Source: Pedobacter mucosus (GTDB taxonomy: Bacteria > Bacteroidota > Bacteroidia > Sphingobacteriales > Sphingobacteriaceae). From it: 64,000 bases of DNA. The stretch spans positions 2,976,001 to 3,040,000 of the forward strand of contig NZ_CP087585.1 in the NCBI RefSeq assembly GCF_022200785.1, in the 5' to 3' direction. Position numbers and translations under genes: made by a program. The notes beneath the pieces were generated by a model. It saw nothing but the letters and a program-made list of their open reading frames with translations. It was not told the origin of the DNA and searched no databases. Shown here one piece after another: positions 36,261 to 44,610 of the stretch (positions within the stretch are counted from its first letter, which is position 1; the number at the start of each line of letters is the position of its first letter).

Positions 36261-37173
36261 TTGTTTAAATGCATTAGAAAATCAGACACTACCAGCAGAA
36301 GATTTTGAAGTAATTGTGGTTAATGATGGGCCGGATTTCTTTACTGAGACTGAAATTAAAAAACAGACACAAAGCTTATCTTTCAAATTCACTTTTTTAT
36401 ATACAGATGTAAAAAAAGGTCCGGCGGCTGCCCGTAATTTAGGATGGTTGAGTGCAAATTATGAGTTAATTGCTTTTACTGACGATGATTGCCTACCAGA
36501 TGAAAATTGGCTAAAAGCATTTTTAGAATTTTATAATGGGCAACCGCTAATTGCGTATACTGGCAAAACAATAGTTCCCATAAATAAATACCCAACTGAT
36601 TTTGAATTAAATACATCGAGATTAGAACAGGCTGAATTTATAACGGCTAATTGCGCATGTTCAAAACAAGCGTTAATTGCAATTGGCGGTTTTGATGAGC
36701 GATTTTCTTTAGCCTGGAGAGAAGATTCTGATCTGGCTTTTAGACTTGTTGATTCCAGAATTCCAATTTACCATAATCATTTGGCCGTAGTAGTGCATCC
36801 CGTTAGGAAAGCTCCTTGGGGTGTGAGTTTGAAAGAACAGCGTAAGGGAATGTTTGATGTGCTGCTGTATAAAAAGAATCCTCAGCTTTACGAAAGTAAA
36901 ATCGGCATAAATTCCCTTACAAATTATTATTTCATTGTTGGGTTTTGCCTACTTGCATGCATTGGTGGCTTATTAAGATTTAAAACTTTTTATCAAATTT
37001 GTTCGGTTTTAACATTAATTCCAGTTTCTCATTTTGCCTATAAAAGATTACAATATACGAGTAGAACACCAATTCACATTGCTGAAATGGTGGTTACATC
37101 CTTAATAATTCCCTTTATTTCCGTTTATTGGAGGATTTATGGCATGATAAAATTCAAAAAATTATTATTCTAA
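36199..37173 (+). CDS. Family 2 glycosyltransferase with C-terminal membrane helices
   Basis: 324 residues, ATG at 36199, overlapping the preceding gene by 62 bases in another frame. The overlap codes for the GT2 hallmark ISVVIPTFKRLHLLLNCLNA, so the start cannot be moved downstream. The DxD-type metal motif is AFTDDDCLPDENW (about 93-105), and FDERFSLAWREDSDLAFRL (about 170-188) is the acceptor-side loop. About 80 C-terminal residues contain two to three hydrophobic helices (YYFIVGFCLLACIGG; MVVTSLIIPFISVYW). Probably adds a sugar to a lipid-linked or surface glycan at the inner face of the membrane. The next gene starts directly after the stop. Confidence 0.9.
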   Translation: MKIKKISVVIPTFKRLHLLLNCLNALENQTLPAEDFEVIVVNDGPDFFTETEIKKQTQSLSFKFTFLYTDVKKGPAAARNLGWLSANYELIAFTDDDCLPDENWLKAFLEFYNGQPLIAYTGKTIVPINKYPTDFELNTSRLEQAEFITANCACSKQALIAIGGFDERFSLAWREDSDLAFRLVDSRIPIYHNHLAVVVHPVRKAPWGVSLKEQRKGMFDVLLYKKNPQLYESKIGINSLTNYYFIVGFCLLACIGGLLRFKTFYQICSVLTLIPVSHFAYKRLQYTSRTPIHIAEMVVTSLIIPFISVYWRIYGMIKFKKLLF

Positions 37174-38181
37174 ATGGCATCTCTACCAAAAAATTTAAAA
37201 AAGATTGCGATATTTCGTGCCCTTCAACTCGGAGATATATTATGCAGCATCCCTGCAATAAAGAATTTAAGACTTGCTTATCCAACTGCTGAAATAACTT
37301 TTATTGGACTGCCATCATCGCAAAAATTAATCGAAAGATTCCCTGGATTATTTAATAATTTTATTGCATTTCCTGGTTATATAGGTCTTCCTGAACAAGA
37401 ATTTAATCAGATTAAATACGATGAATTTTGTTCAGTAATGAAACAGAATAAATTTGATATTATTTTTCAAATGCAAGGGAACGGAACAATCGTTAATAAG
37501 ATGATGCAAGATTTTGGAGCCAAAATTATCGCTGGGTTTTCAATTAACGAAACGGAGTTAAATCAGAACCCACTTCTATTAAAATATCCGAATTTCGGAC
37601 ATGAAAGTTCAAGGCATTTGGCGCTAATGGAGTATTTGGAAATTCCAAGTGTGAATAAGAAATTAGAATTTCCATTGTTTGATTATGACGAACTTGCCTT
37701 TAAACAAATCGGTTTACCATTAACTGAAAAATACGTTTGCATACACCCGGGATCACGTGGACAATGGAGACAATGGCCATTGCCCTTTTTTGCTGATATA
37801 GCAGATTTCTGTGCATCGAACGGTTATCAAATTGTAATAACTGGTACAAATGAAGAGTCGGATTTAGCAAAACAAGTTGCAGATTTGATGAAGTATCAAC
37901 CTATCATTGCTACCGGAAAAACTGATTTAGGAACCATTGGTGTACTTTTAAAAAACGCTAAGGGCTTAATTGCAAATTGCACTGGCGTTTCGCATATTGC
38001 AGATGGACTACAAGTTTTAAGTGTTATAATTAGTATGGATGGGGAACCAAATCGATGGGGGCCAATTGATAAATCCAATCATCTCACCATCGATTGGACT
38101 AAACAAGCACAATATAAATTGGTAGAAGAAGCAGTCTTTAAACTTATTGTTAATGCAAAAGCTCCTTTAGTTGAGTCATAA
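37174..38181 (+). CDS. Family 9 glycosyltransferase (heptosyltransferase-like)
   Basis: 335 residues. GT9 start KKIAIFRALQLGDILCSIPA (about 9-28); the catalytic-domain motif VCIHPGSRGQWRQWPLPFFADIA (residues about 187-209) includes the donor-phosphate-binding segment; later comes LGTIGVLLKNAKGLIANCTGVSHIADGL (about 249-276). Members such as WaaC/WaaF transfer ADP-heptose, and the ADP-heptose enzymes in the facing operon make that donor likely here. The stop codon lies 32 bases inside the 3' end of the convergent GT9 gene. Confidence 0.9.
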   Translation: MASLPKNLKKIAIFRALQLGDILCSIPAIKNLRLAYPTAEITFIGLPSSQKLIERFPGLFNNFIAFPGYIGLPEQEFNQIKYDEFCSVMKQNKFDIIFQMQGNGTIVNKMMQDFGAKIIAGFSINETELNQNPLLLKYPNFGHESSRHLALMEYLEIPSVNKKLEFPLFDYDELAFKQIGLPLTEKYVCIHPGSRGQWRQWPLPFFADIADFCASNGYQIVITGTNEESDLAKQVADLMKYQPIIATGKTDLGTIGVLLKNAKGLIANCTGVSHIADGLQVLSVIISMDGEPNRWGPIDKSNHLTIDWTKQAQYKLVEEAVFKLIVNAKAPLVES

Positions 38182-39208
38182 TTTTTTCTGTTGTTGGATA
38201 ATCAATTTGACTTGCATAAAATTCATGATGTATGTATTGGAGTATTGGATTTTTACTCCTTTGATCTTCAGGAACATCAAATTCAACAGCCCTATAATTC
38301 ACCATCCAAGGATGATGCTGAGGATTTGTTCTCGCATACAAAACCACAATTGGCGTGTTTACAGCTGCAGCTAAATGAACTGGTCCAGTATTTACTGCCA
38401 CTAAAAATTTAGCATTCTCTAAGCATTCTGCAAGTTCAATAATTGATAATTTTCCAGCAAAATTCACTGTTCTTTCACCAATTTCTTTGCAAATTTCGCT
38501 ATTAAGATCATGATCAGCTATTGACCCGGTAAATAATAAAGGCAATTTATATTCTTTAAAAATTGCCTTTCCTAAATCAACCCAACCTTGCAAACTGAAT
38601 TTCCTTTTGTCTTCTGATACGCCAGGATGAAGTACACAATATTGCTTTCTATTAAATTTCTTAAAGCTGGAATTAAAAATGCTATTATGATTATCAGGGA
38701 TAACGATTCTCATATTTCTATCCAGTATGTTTCCACCAATAAACTCAATTAATTTAAGGTCTCTTTCCACCTGATGTTGAACGAAGGAATAAGGTTCTTC
38801 ATCTGGCAACCAGTGTGTTAAAAGTCCATATAGATTTTCTCTACTATAAGCCGCACGAAGCGGAATTTCTGCCAGATAAGCCAACATTAAACATGGTGCA
38901 GGGTTTTGACTAAATACGTTGAACAAAATACACCCATCGAAATTTAGCGTTTTTAAAAGGCTAATAAGCTGAAAAATATTATCAGAATTTGAGGTTTCAG
39001 CCAATTTATACCATGGCAAATTAAAAACTATAACCTCATCAATTTCGAGTATAAGCTCAGCTACTTCTGCAGACATTGATGAAGTAAGCAATGTTATATG
39101 GCAATGAAATGAGTTTTTTAGCGCTCTTATAGCTGGCGAAGACATCAGTAAATCGCCCATATTATCCGGCCGAATAATAAGAATTCGTTTACAGTTTTTC
39201 CAGTCCAT
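38150..39208 (-). CDS. Family 9 glycosyltransferase (heptosyltransferase-like)
   Basis: 352 residues. Start KRILIIRPDNMGDLLMSSPA (about 6-25), CVLHPGVSEDKRKFSLQGWV and LFTGSIADHDLNSEICKEIG follow the WaaF-type arrangement. The C-terminal donor-site motif is LAECLENAKFLVAVNTGPVHLAAAVNTPIVVLYARTNP (about 263-300). It starts one base inside the hldE stop (TAATG), so it is translated with the heptose-nucleotide enzymes. It is diverged from the GT9 at 37174, so the two probably add separate residues. Confidence 0.92.
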   Translation of the reverse strand: MDWKNCKRILIIRPDNMGDLLMSSPAIRALKNSFHCHITLLTSSMSAEVAELILEIDEVIVFNLPWYKLAETSNSDNIFQLISLLKTLNFDGCILFNVFSQNPAPCLMLAYLAEIPLRAAYSRENLYGLLTHWLPDEEPYSFVQHQVERDLKLIEFIGGNILDRNMRIVIPDNHNSIFNSSFKKFNRKQYCVLHPGVSEDKRKFSLQGWVDLGKAIFKEYKLPLLFTGSIADHDLNSEICKEIGERTVNFAGKLSIIELAECLENAKFLVAVNTGPVHLAAAVNTPIVVLYARTNPQHHPWMVNYRAVEFDVPEDQRSKNPILQYIHHEFYASQIDYPTTEKIMTQLKELLH

Positions 39209-40698
39209 TAATTTATTGCAGAGACATTTACGCTTACTTTATCCTGAATTTGGCTAATTACATTCGTGGTAGATTTATTTGCAATCATTGGCATGAAAAC
39301 AATTTCACAACCCATTTTCTTTAATAAAACTTCTTCTGGCAAATATTTATGTCGGTAATCTCCACCTTTTACAAATACGTGTGGCTTAACTTTGCTTAAT
39401 ATGTTTATAGGCGTATCATCACCTTGCTTTCCAAAAGGAATAATATGATCAATACAAGCCAATTCTGAAAGCACTTCAATCCGGTCTTCTAGCTTATTTA
39501 TGGGTCTGTTTATTCCTTTTAATCTTTTAATACTTTCATCATTATTTAACCCGACAATCAAAATATCACCTTTAGATTTTGAACCTTTTAAATAGCTAAC
39601 ATGCCCACTATGCAGAATATCAAAACATCCGTTGGTAAAAACAATTTTTTTTCCAAGTGCCTTGTAGTGCGAAACAAGATCTTTAATAGCCTGATCGTTG
39701 CTGAGCAATTTACTTTGGCAACTATAATGAAACCGAAGGTTATCTAAATTGCAAAGAGCAGTATTTTCCTGCTCAATCGCGTAAGAAGCAGCGGTTATTG
39801 CAAGCTCAACTGTTTGCCAAATTGCAACTCCGGAAATTAAAGACATTAAAGCGGCCGACAAAAATGTGTCTCCAGCTCCACTCACTCTAGGATTAGTTAC
39901 CTGTGGAACTTGCTCGTGAAATATAAATTTTCCATTTTGAAAACAACAAACCCCATCTTTATCTAGGGTGATTGTAATGTATTCGGCTGCTGTTATTTGA
40001 TATAATTTCTCTCCCCATTTCTGAGCAGCTTCAACTCTATTTAAATAATCTTTTTTCTCGTTACAAATACTAGCCGCTTCTACATAATTGGGCTTAAATA
40101 AGTTAGGCTTCAGGCTTTTATATCGTTCCGGATTTTTTGTATCCAGTGCAATAAATTTATTTCCATATTGATTTAAATTACTAAGGGCATTAATAATGGC
40201 ATCGGTTATAACTCCTTTTGCATAATCAGAAATTAAAATTGCGTCCACTTTATCATAAATTTCGTGAATGTTTTTTATAACCCTTTCTTCGCTTATTTGC
40301 GCAATAAAATCAGTTGAACCTTCATCAAACCTAACAATTGTATGAGAGTCAGAAGTTACCCTTGTTTTTTTTAGCGTAGTTCGAGTTGAATCTCTAACAA
40401 TATAATTATTGCTTACATCAGCTTGATTTAGAAGTTCAAAAACTTGATCCGCAGCTGTATCATTTCCAGTAACGGATATAAAAAAAACTTCCGCACCTAA
40501 GGCATTCAAATTTGCAGCGACGTTTGCTGCACCACCTAAACATTGCTTAGTAGATTCTAAATCTATAATTGGAACACTCGCTTCCGGGGCAATTCTGGAG
40601 CATGTTCCTTTAAGATATACATCCAAAATCAAATCGCCAATTAGCAATATTTTTTTGGCTTTAAACCTATTAAAAATATGGTTAAAATCTTTTTGCAT
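39208..40698 (-). CDS. hldE: Bifunctional heptose 7-phosphate kinase / heptose 1-phosphate adenylyltransferase
   Basis: 496 residues. Residues about 1-325 are a PfkB-type kinase (KKILLIGDLILDVYLKGTCS; GGAANVAANLNALGAEVFFI; catalytic-side RVSGAGDTFLSAALMSL at about 268-284), phosphorylating D-glycero-beta-D-manno-heptose 7-phosphate at O1. Residues about 350-490 are a nucleotidyltransferase (KIVFTNGCFDILHSGHVSYL, then FVKGGDYRHKYLPEE) adding AMP. The product is ADP-D-glycero-beta-D-manno-heptose. It overlaps gmhB by 17 bases and precedes a GT9. Only a few extra residues separate it from E. coli HldE in size. Confidence 0.95.
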   Translation of the reverse strand: MQKDFNHIFNRFKAKKILLIGDLILDVYLKGTCSRIAPEASVPIIDLESTKQCLGGAANVAANLNALGAEVFFISVTGNDTAADQVFELLNQADVSNNYIVRDSTRTTLKKTRVTSDSHTIVRFDEGSTDFIAQISEERVIKNIHEIYDKVDAILISDYAKGVITDAIINALSNLNQYGNKFIALDTKNPERYKSLKPNLFKPNYVEAASICNEKKDYLNRVEAAQKWGEKLYQITAAEYITITLDKDGVCCFQNGKFIFHEQVPQVTNPRVSGAGDTFLSAALMSLISGVAIWQTVELAITAASYAIEQENTALCNLDNLRFHYSCQSKLLSNDQAIKDLVSHYKALGKKIVFTNGCFDILHSGHVSYLKGSKSKGDILIVGLNNDESIKRLKGINRPINKLEDRIEVLSELACIDHIIPFGKQGDDTPINILSKVKPHVFVKGGDYRHKYLPEEVLLKKMGCEIVFMPMIANKSTTNVISQIQDKVSVNVSAIN

Positions 40699-41275
40699 GA
40701 GTCTCTTCCTTTTCAGATTTAAGAATATACTTTATCGCTTCACTAAAGTCAGAACAAATAAAATTAGGTATTCGGTTATGTATTCCATTAATTTGCCATT
40801 CGGTTTCGTTACCATTATCAATTAATACAGAACGACAGCCAGCACTTTTGCCAGCTTCCACATCATTTAAAATATCGCCAATCATCCACGATTTACTTAA
40901 ATCTATATCATGATTTTCTGCGGCACTTAATAGCATGCCAGCTAATGGTTTACGGCAATCGCATACTATATTATAAGGTTCAACTTTTCCATCAGGATGA
41001 TGTGGGCAAAAATAAAATCCACTTAAATAAACGTCATTTTCTTGGCAAAGTGAATTTAATTTATCCATTACAACATCCACTTCTTCCGTACCAAATTTTC
41101 CATAGGCTACACCATCCTGATTTGAAATTATAATAAATATAAAATCTTGTTGCAACAACTTCAATCCTTTCGCTACACCATCATTTAAGGTAATTAAATC
41201 GGGGTTTACGTTGTACGGAATATTTGGAATAACTGTTCCGTCTTTATCCAAAAAAATTGCTTTTTTAGTTGCCAT
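40682..41275 (-). CDS. gmhB: D-glycero-beta-D-manno-heptose 1,7-bisphosphate 7-phosphatase
   Basis: 197 residues from ATG 41275 (a GTG at 41281 is also in frame). HAD-IIIA phosphatase with KAIFLDKDGTVIPNIPY (about 5-21, nucleophile DxD), a short ISNQDGVAYG segment, the Cys/His Zn loop FYFCPHHPDGKVEPYNIVCDCRKP (about 85-108) and KSWMIGDILNDVEAGKSAGC (about 126-145). These are the GmhB features, including the four zinc ligands. Removes the 7-phosphate to give heptose 1-phosphate for HldE. It overlaps its neighbours on both sides, typical of a tightly coupled operon. Confidence 0.93.
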   Translation of the reverse strand: MATKKAIFLDKDGTVIPNIPYNVNPDLITLNDGVAKGLKLLQQDFIFIIISNQDGVAYGKFGTEEVDVVMDKLNSLCQENDVYLSGFYFCPHHPDGKVEPYNIVCDCRKPLAGMLLSAAENHDIDLSKSWMIGDILNDVEAGKSAGCRSVLIDNGNETEWQINGIHNRIPNFICSDFSEAIKYILKSEKEETHAKRF

Positions 41276-43193
41276 ATCCACTTTTAAGGACTGCAGATTT
41301 AATGTATACAGGCAAATCTACGTCAGTATCAAAGTTATATTTCAAACTTCTCTCTTTTGCTAAGGTTTTGCTCGTATATACTTCGTTGAAAAGCCTGTTC
41401 TCTATCATCGTACATAACAAATGCACCATGTGCAAGTGCATTTCCTGAATACGTTGTGTGCTATTTGAAGGTACAACTAAGTTTAAATTTCCATGAGATA
41501 ATGCCCTACCGCCATCTTTCCCAAGTAAATTAATACAAAACATTTCCTTTTTATGTGCCATTTGCATAGCTTTTATTATGTTATCCGAATTTCCGCTTGA
41601 GCTTATGGAAACCAGAATATCGCCTTTATTACCAAACGCTTGTACTTGTCGGGCAAAAACATCATCGTAACCAAAATCATTTGCCCAGGCAGTAATAATG
41701 GCCATATCAGAGTTAAGCGATAAAGCCGGCAATCCCTTTCTATGAGGAATTTCAAAACGACCAACAAGTTCTGCAACAAAATGTTGGCTTTCAGCCGCAC
41801 TCCCTCCGTTTCCACAAACTAAAACCTTATTCCCAGCTTGAAGTGCTTTGCTTAAATATTCGCCAGCCTGCGCTATATTTTCTGTTAGCAAACTGGCAGT
41901 TTTAGCAAAAGTTTCTTCAGCTTCTTTAAATGCTTCTTTAATCATTAAGGTTTCCCGTTCATGAATAAGGTTAATTTTATCAGCAATTTCTTGATAACAA
42001 TCATCTATTTGTTGAGCTACAATTTCCCACGTGAAATTTTTATTTACATGATTTAGTGCGTTATCGCTCATTTTTGATAATAATTCTTCATCATTTAAAA
42101 GGATTGAAATACGCTCACATAATTCATTCGGGGCATTAGGATTTACTAAATAGCCTGTTTCTCCATTTTTGACCGTATATTTTATTCCGCCAACGTTTGA
42201 TCCAATAACTGGAGTTCCACAGGCCATCGCTTCAAGTGGTGTAATGCCAAAAGGTTCGTACCAAGGGGTAGTAATAAATAGATCTGCAGCGCTATAATAA
42301 TACCTGAGTACATCTCTATTTTTAGGACCAACAAAGCTCACTTTATCTTCGATACTAAGTTTTGTAACTAACTGCTTTAACCTATTTAATTCATCATCAT
42401 TCATGGAAGAACCATTTTCTCCTCCAACAATAATAAGGCGGATTTTACCCTCATATTTAATTTTTGAGAAAGCGATTATTACATTATCAATTCCTTTTCG
42501 CCTAACCATCCTACCCAACTGAAGTACAATCTTTTCATCAGGATTAAGATCCAAGGTTACTTTCGCCATCATTTTAGCAACCGGGTAGAAGTCTTTCGGG
42601 TTAAAGCCACAAGGAACCATCGCAATTTTTTGCGGATCTGCCTGATAATAATTTATTAAATCTTCTCTATCCTGCGGGCACTCCGCAATAATACAATTGG
42701 CTTGCTGTACAATTTGCTCCTCAATATCTACCCTTTCTTTAGGGAAACGATCCATTTCCTTTTGATGAAGTTTTCGAATATGACCAAGAGCATGAAAAGT
42801 TATTACAAATGGCAAGTTCAAGCTGTTTTTAAGTTCCATTGCAACCAATCCAGACATAAAAAAGTTGGCATGTATCAAATCATATTTAATACTCTCCTTT
42901 TGAATATAGTTTTCCATTCCCTTTCTAAATGCAACCATATAAGGAAGCAAGTCTTCTTTAGGCAGTGGTTTATTTGGTCCGGCATCTATTAGGATAACAT
43001 TAACATTCGTTGCAAATAAATTTACTTCTGGAGAAATTATATCTTCCCTACGGGTAAAAACATCGATTCGATATCCTTTTTTTACCAGTTGTAATGCAAT
43101 TTCTGCCACATAAACATTTTGCCCTCCATTATCCGTTCCTCCTAAAAGCGCAATAGGAGATGCGTGTTCGCTTATAAATGCAATTCTTTTCAT
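41265..43193 (-). CDS. Fusion protein: GT4 glycosyltransferase plus GmhA phosphoheptose isomerase
   Basis: 642 residues in one frame. Residues about 1-415 are a GT-B glycosyltransferase of family 4: LGGTDNGGQNVYVAEIALQL, IHANFFMSGLVAMEL, VLQLGRMVRRKGIDNVI (about 238-254), and EPFGITPLEAMACGTPVIGS (about 313-332) with the E-x7-E motif. Residues about 435-605 form a SIS sugar isomerase with GmhA signatures: VLVCGNGGSAAESQHFVAEL, ISSSGNSDN and RIQEMHLHMVHLLCTMIENR. GmhA converts sedoheptulose 7-phosphate to heptose 7-phosphate, the first step before HldE and GmhB, which follow in the operon. About 40 charged residues trail the isomerase. Confidence 0.93.
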   Translation of the reverse strand: MKRIAFISEHASPIALLGGTDNGGQNVYVAEIALQLVKKGYRIDVFTRREDIISPEVNLFATNVNVILIDAGPNKPLPKEDLLPYMVAFRKGMENYIQKESIKYDLIHANFFMSGLVAMELKNSLNLPFVITFHALGHIRKLHQKEMDRFPKERVDIEEQIVQQANCIIAECPQDREDLINYYQADPQKIAMVPCGFNPKDFYPVAKMMAKVTLDLNPDEKIVLQLGRMVRRKGIDNVIIAFSKIKYEGKIRLIIVGGENGSSMNDDELNRLKQLVTKLSIEDKVSFVGPKNRDVLRYYYSAADLFITTPWYEPFGITPLEAMACGTPVIGSNVGGIKYTVKNGETGYLVNPNAPNELCERISILLNDEELLSKMSDNALNHVNKNFTWEIVAQQIDDCYQEIADKINLIHERETLMIKEAFKEAEETFAKTASLLTENIAQAGEYLSKALQAGNKVLVCGNGGSAAESQHFVAELVGRFEIPHRKGLPALSLNSDMAIITAWANDFGYDDVFARQVQAFGNKGDILVSISSSGNSDNIIKAMQMAHKKEMFCINLLGKDGGRALSHGNLNLVVPSNSTQRIQEMHLHMVHLLCTMIENRLFNEVYTSKTLAKERSLKYNFDTDVDLPVYIKSAVLKSGYGN

Positions 43194-43198
43194 TATAT

Positions 43199-44173
43199 CT
43201 ACATTATATTATGAACATTTTGTTTTGATGTTATTTCATAAAAAAGCTTAGTCCAATCATTTGTGAAGCGCATTATATTAAATCTTTCTTCTGCAACTAG
43301 TTTAGCATTATGCCCAATTTCTTTGGCGAGTGAAGGTTCATTCAACAAAAACTCCATATTATCTATAAGGGTATTTATGTTGGTATTTATAAAGCCAGAA
43401 TAACCATTTTTAAGGGTAACAGCCATTTCCGTTGTGGCTAAACCAACAATTGGCATGCCCTGCATCATGGCTTCGCATACTGCTAAACCTAAACTTGTAT
43501 ACCTTATCGGATTGAAAAAGAAACGATATTTCGAAACAAATTCTGGCAAATTAGGGTGTAAAACTTCACCAATGCCATAGGCTTCAGCGCCCATTCCTAC
43601 CAAATCCAATGGAATTTTTTTCCGAACTTCTTCAAAAATATCAAGCCCCAATAAACGTCCTCTCGATGGCAAATTGTTAATAACTACAATTCCACGTTCA
43701 ATTTCGCCAGTATATAAAGCAGTTGCCGGCATTACTCCATGTTCAACTACCCTATAATCAATACCTTGAGCATCCCACATGATGGCATTAAAGTGAGTAA
43801 CGTGAACCAACATCACAGATGGGTCTTTTAATGGATGCTTAGCATTTGTAGGATGATCCCAAGGTGGATCATGCTCTAAATAAATTCGAGGTAGTGTCTG
43901 TTGAAAATCTGACAATATCTGATATTGATCATATAAATAATTTTCATCTGTTTGGAAGATTATAACATCTAAATCTAACTCACGAACTGCTGAAGCCTCA
44001 ATCTCATGAACATTATCGCCAAACAAATAAGTTTCGCCACGGCCAACATAACCTTCAGATTTTTCATTATTTACCGGTATATAAATATCATAGTCTCCTT
44101 GTGATAAATAAAATAAATAGCTTCCATGAATATGCCAGGTAAAGATTTTTAATCTAGAGTTAGATGGCCGCAT
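43199..44173 (-). CDS. GT4-like glycosyltransferase
   Basis: 324 residues. N-terminus RLKIFTWHIHGSYLFYLSQG, then an acceptor region with PRIYLEHDPPWDHPTNAKHP, and a Rossmann-type donor domain containing RYTSLGLAVCEAMMQGMPIVGL (about 227-248, with the conserved Glu) and LVAEERFNIMRFTNDW. This is a GT-B fold of the GT4 type but shorter and more diverged than the neighbour at 41265. The gene is 5 bases upstream of the fusion gene and 5 bases downstream of the small acidic ORF. Donor and acceptor are unknown. Confidence 0.85.
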   Translation of the reverse strand: MRPSNSRLKIFTWHIHGSYLFYLSQGDYDIYIPVNNEKSEGYVGRGETYLFGDNVHEIEASAVRELDLDVIIFQTDENYLYDQYQILSDFQQTLPRIYLEHDPPWDHPTNAKHPLKDPSVMLVHVTHFNAIMWDAQGIDYRVVEHGVMPATALYTGEIERGIVVINNLPSRGRLLGLDIFEEVRKKIPLDLVGMGAEAYGIGEVLHPNLPEFVSKYRFFFNPIRYTSLGLAVCEAMMQGMPIVGLATTEMAVTLKNGYSGFINTNINTLIDNMEFLLNEPSLAKEIGHNAKLVAEERFNIMRFTNDWTKLFYEITSKQNVHNIM

Positions 44174-44178
44174 AATTT

Positions 44179-44358
44179 TTATTGATCTTCACCATTAAAT
44201 TGCTTTCCAGTAACTTGGTCGCTATCTGCATCACTGCCCGACACATCGCTTTTATCATCTAATGAATCCGTTGAAGCATCAATTTCCTTTACCGGTTTCT
44301 GATTCTTCTCATCTTTATCACGGGAATCTTTTTCTTTTGCATCAATATTATTTTCCAT
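44179..44358 (-). CDS. Small Asp/Lys-rich acidic hypothetical protein heading the heptose operon
   Basis: 59 residues (MENNIDAKEKDSRDKDEKNQ at the start, QVTGKQFNGEDQ at the end), ATG 44358, TAA 44179. Very rich in Asp, Lys, Ser and Glu, with no hydrophobic segment, so predicted to be disordered and soluble. It has no recognised domain. Its stop is 5 bases from the next start, which fits cotranscription with the glycosyltransferases. Whether it is translated is not certain; an alternative is that it is chance reading in a 5' leader. Confidence 0.55.
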   Translation of the reverse strand: MENNIDAKEKDSRDKDEKNQKPVKEIDASTDSLDDKSDVSGSDADSDQVTGKQFNGEDQ

Positions 44359-44560
44359 AACAATTTTATTACCTATTTATAATAGCTTGAATAAGCACTG
44401 ATATGTAAACAACTTAGAGACGAACGCTTTTGTTCCGTTATGAATACCTATTTTGAATAGTACAAATACGTGTTTGCGAAGGTTTAGACGCTTTTGATTA
44501 AAAAAGAATTTCGATTTGGATCTAACTATTAAAATTTTTAAAGTTTAATACACGTCAAAA

Positions 44561-44583
44561 CAATTGCCCAATAAAGGCAATTG
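44561..44583 (-). terminator. Hairpin after NDH-2
   Basis: CAATTGCC / GGCAATTG (44561-44568, 44576-44583) with a 7-base loop; the minus-strand side continues with TTTTG. It lies 28 bases past the NDH-2 stop. Confidence 0.55.
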
Positions 44584-44610
44584 AAGAGTAAGCATAAAAA
44601 TTTATTTAAA

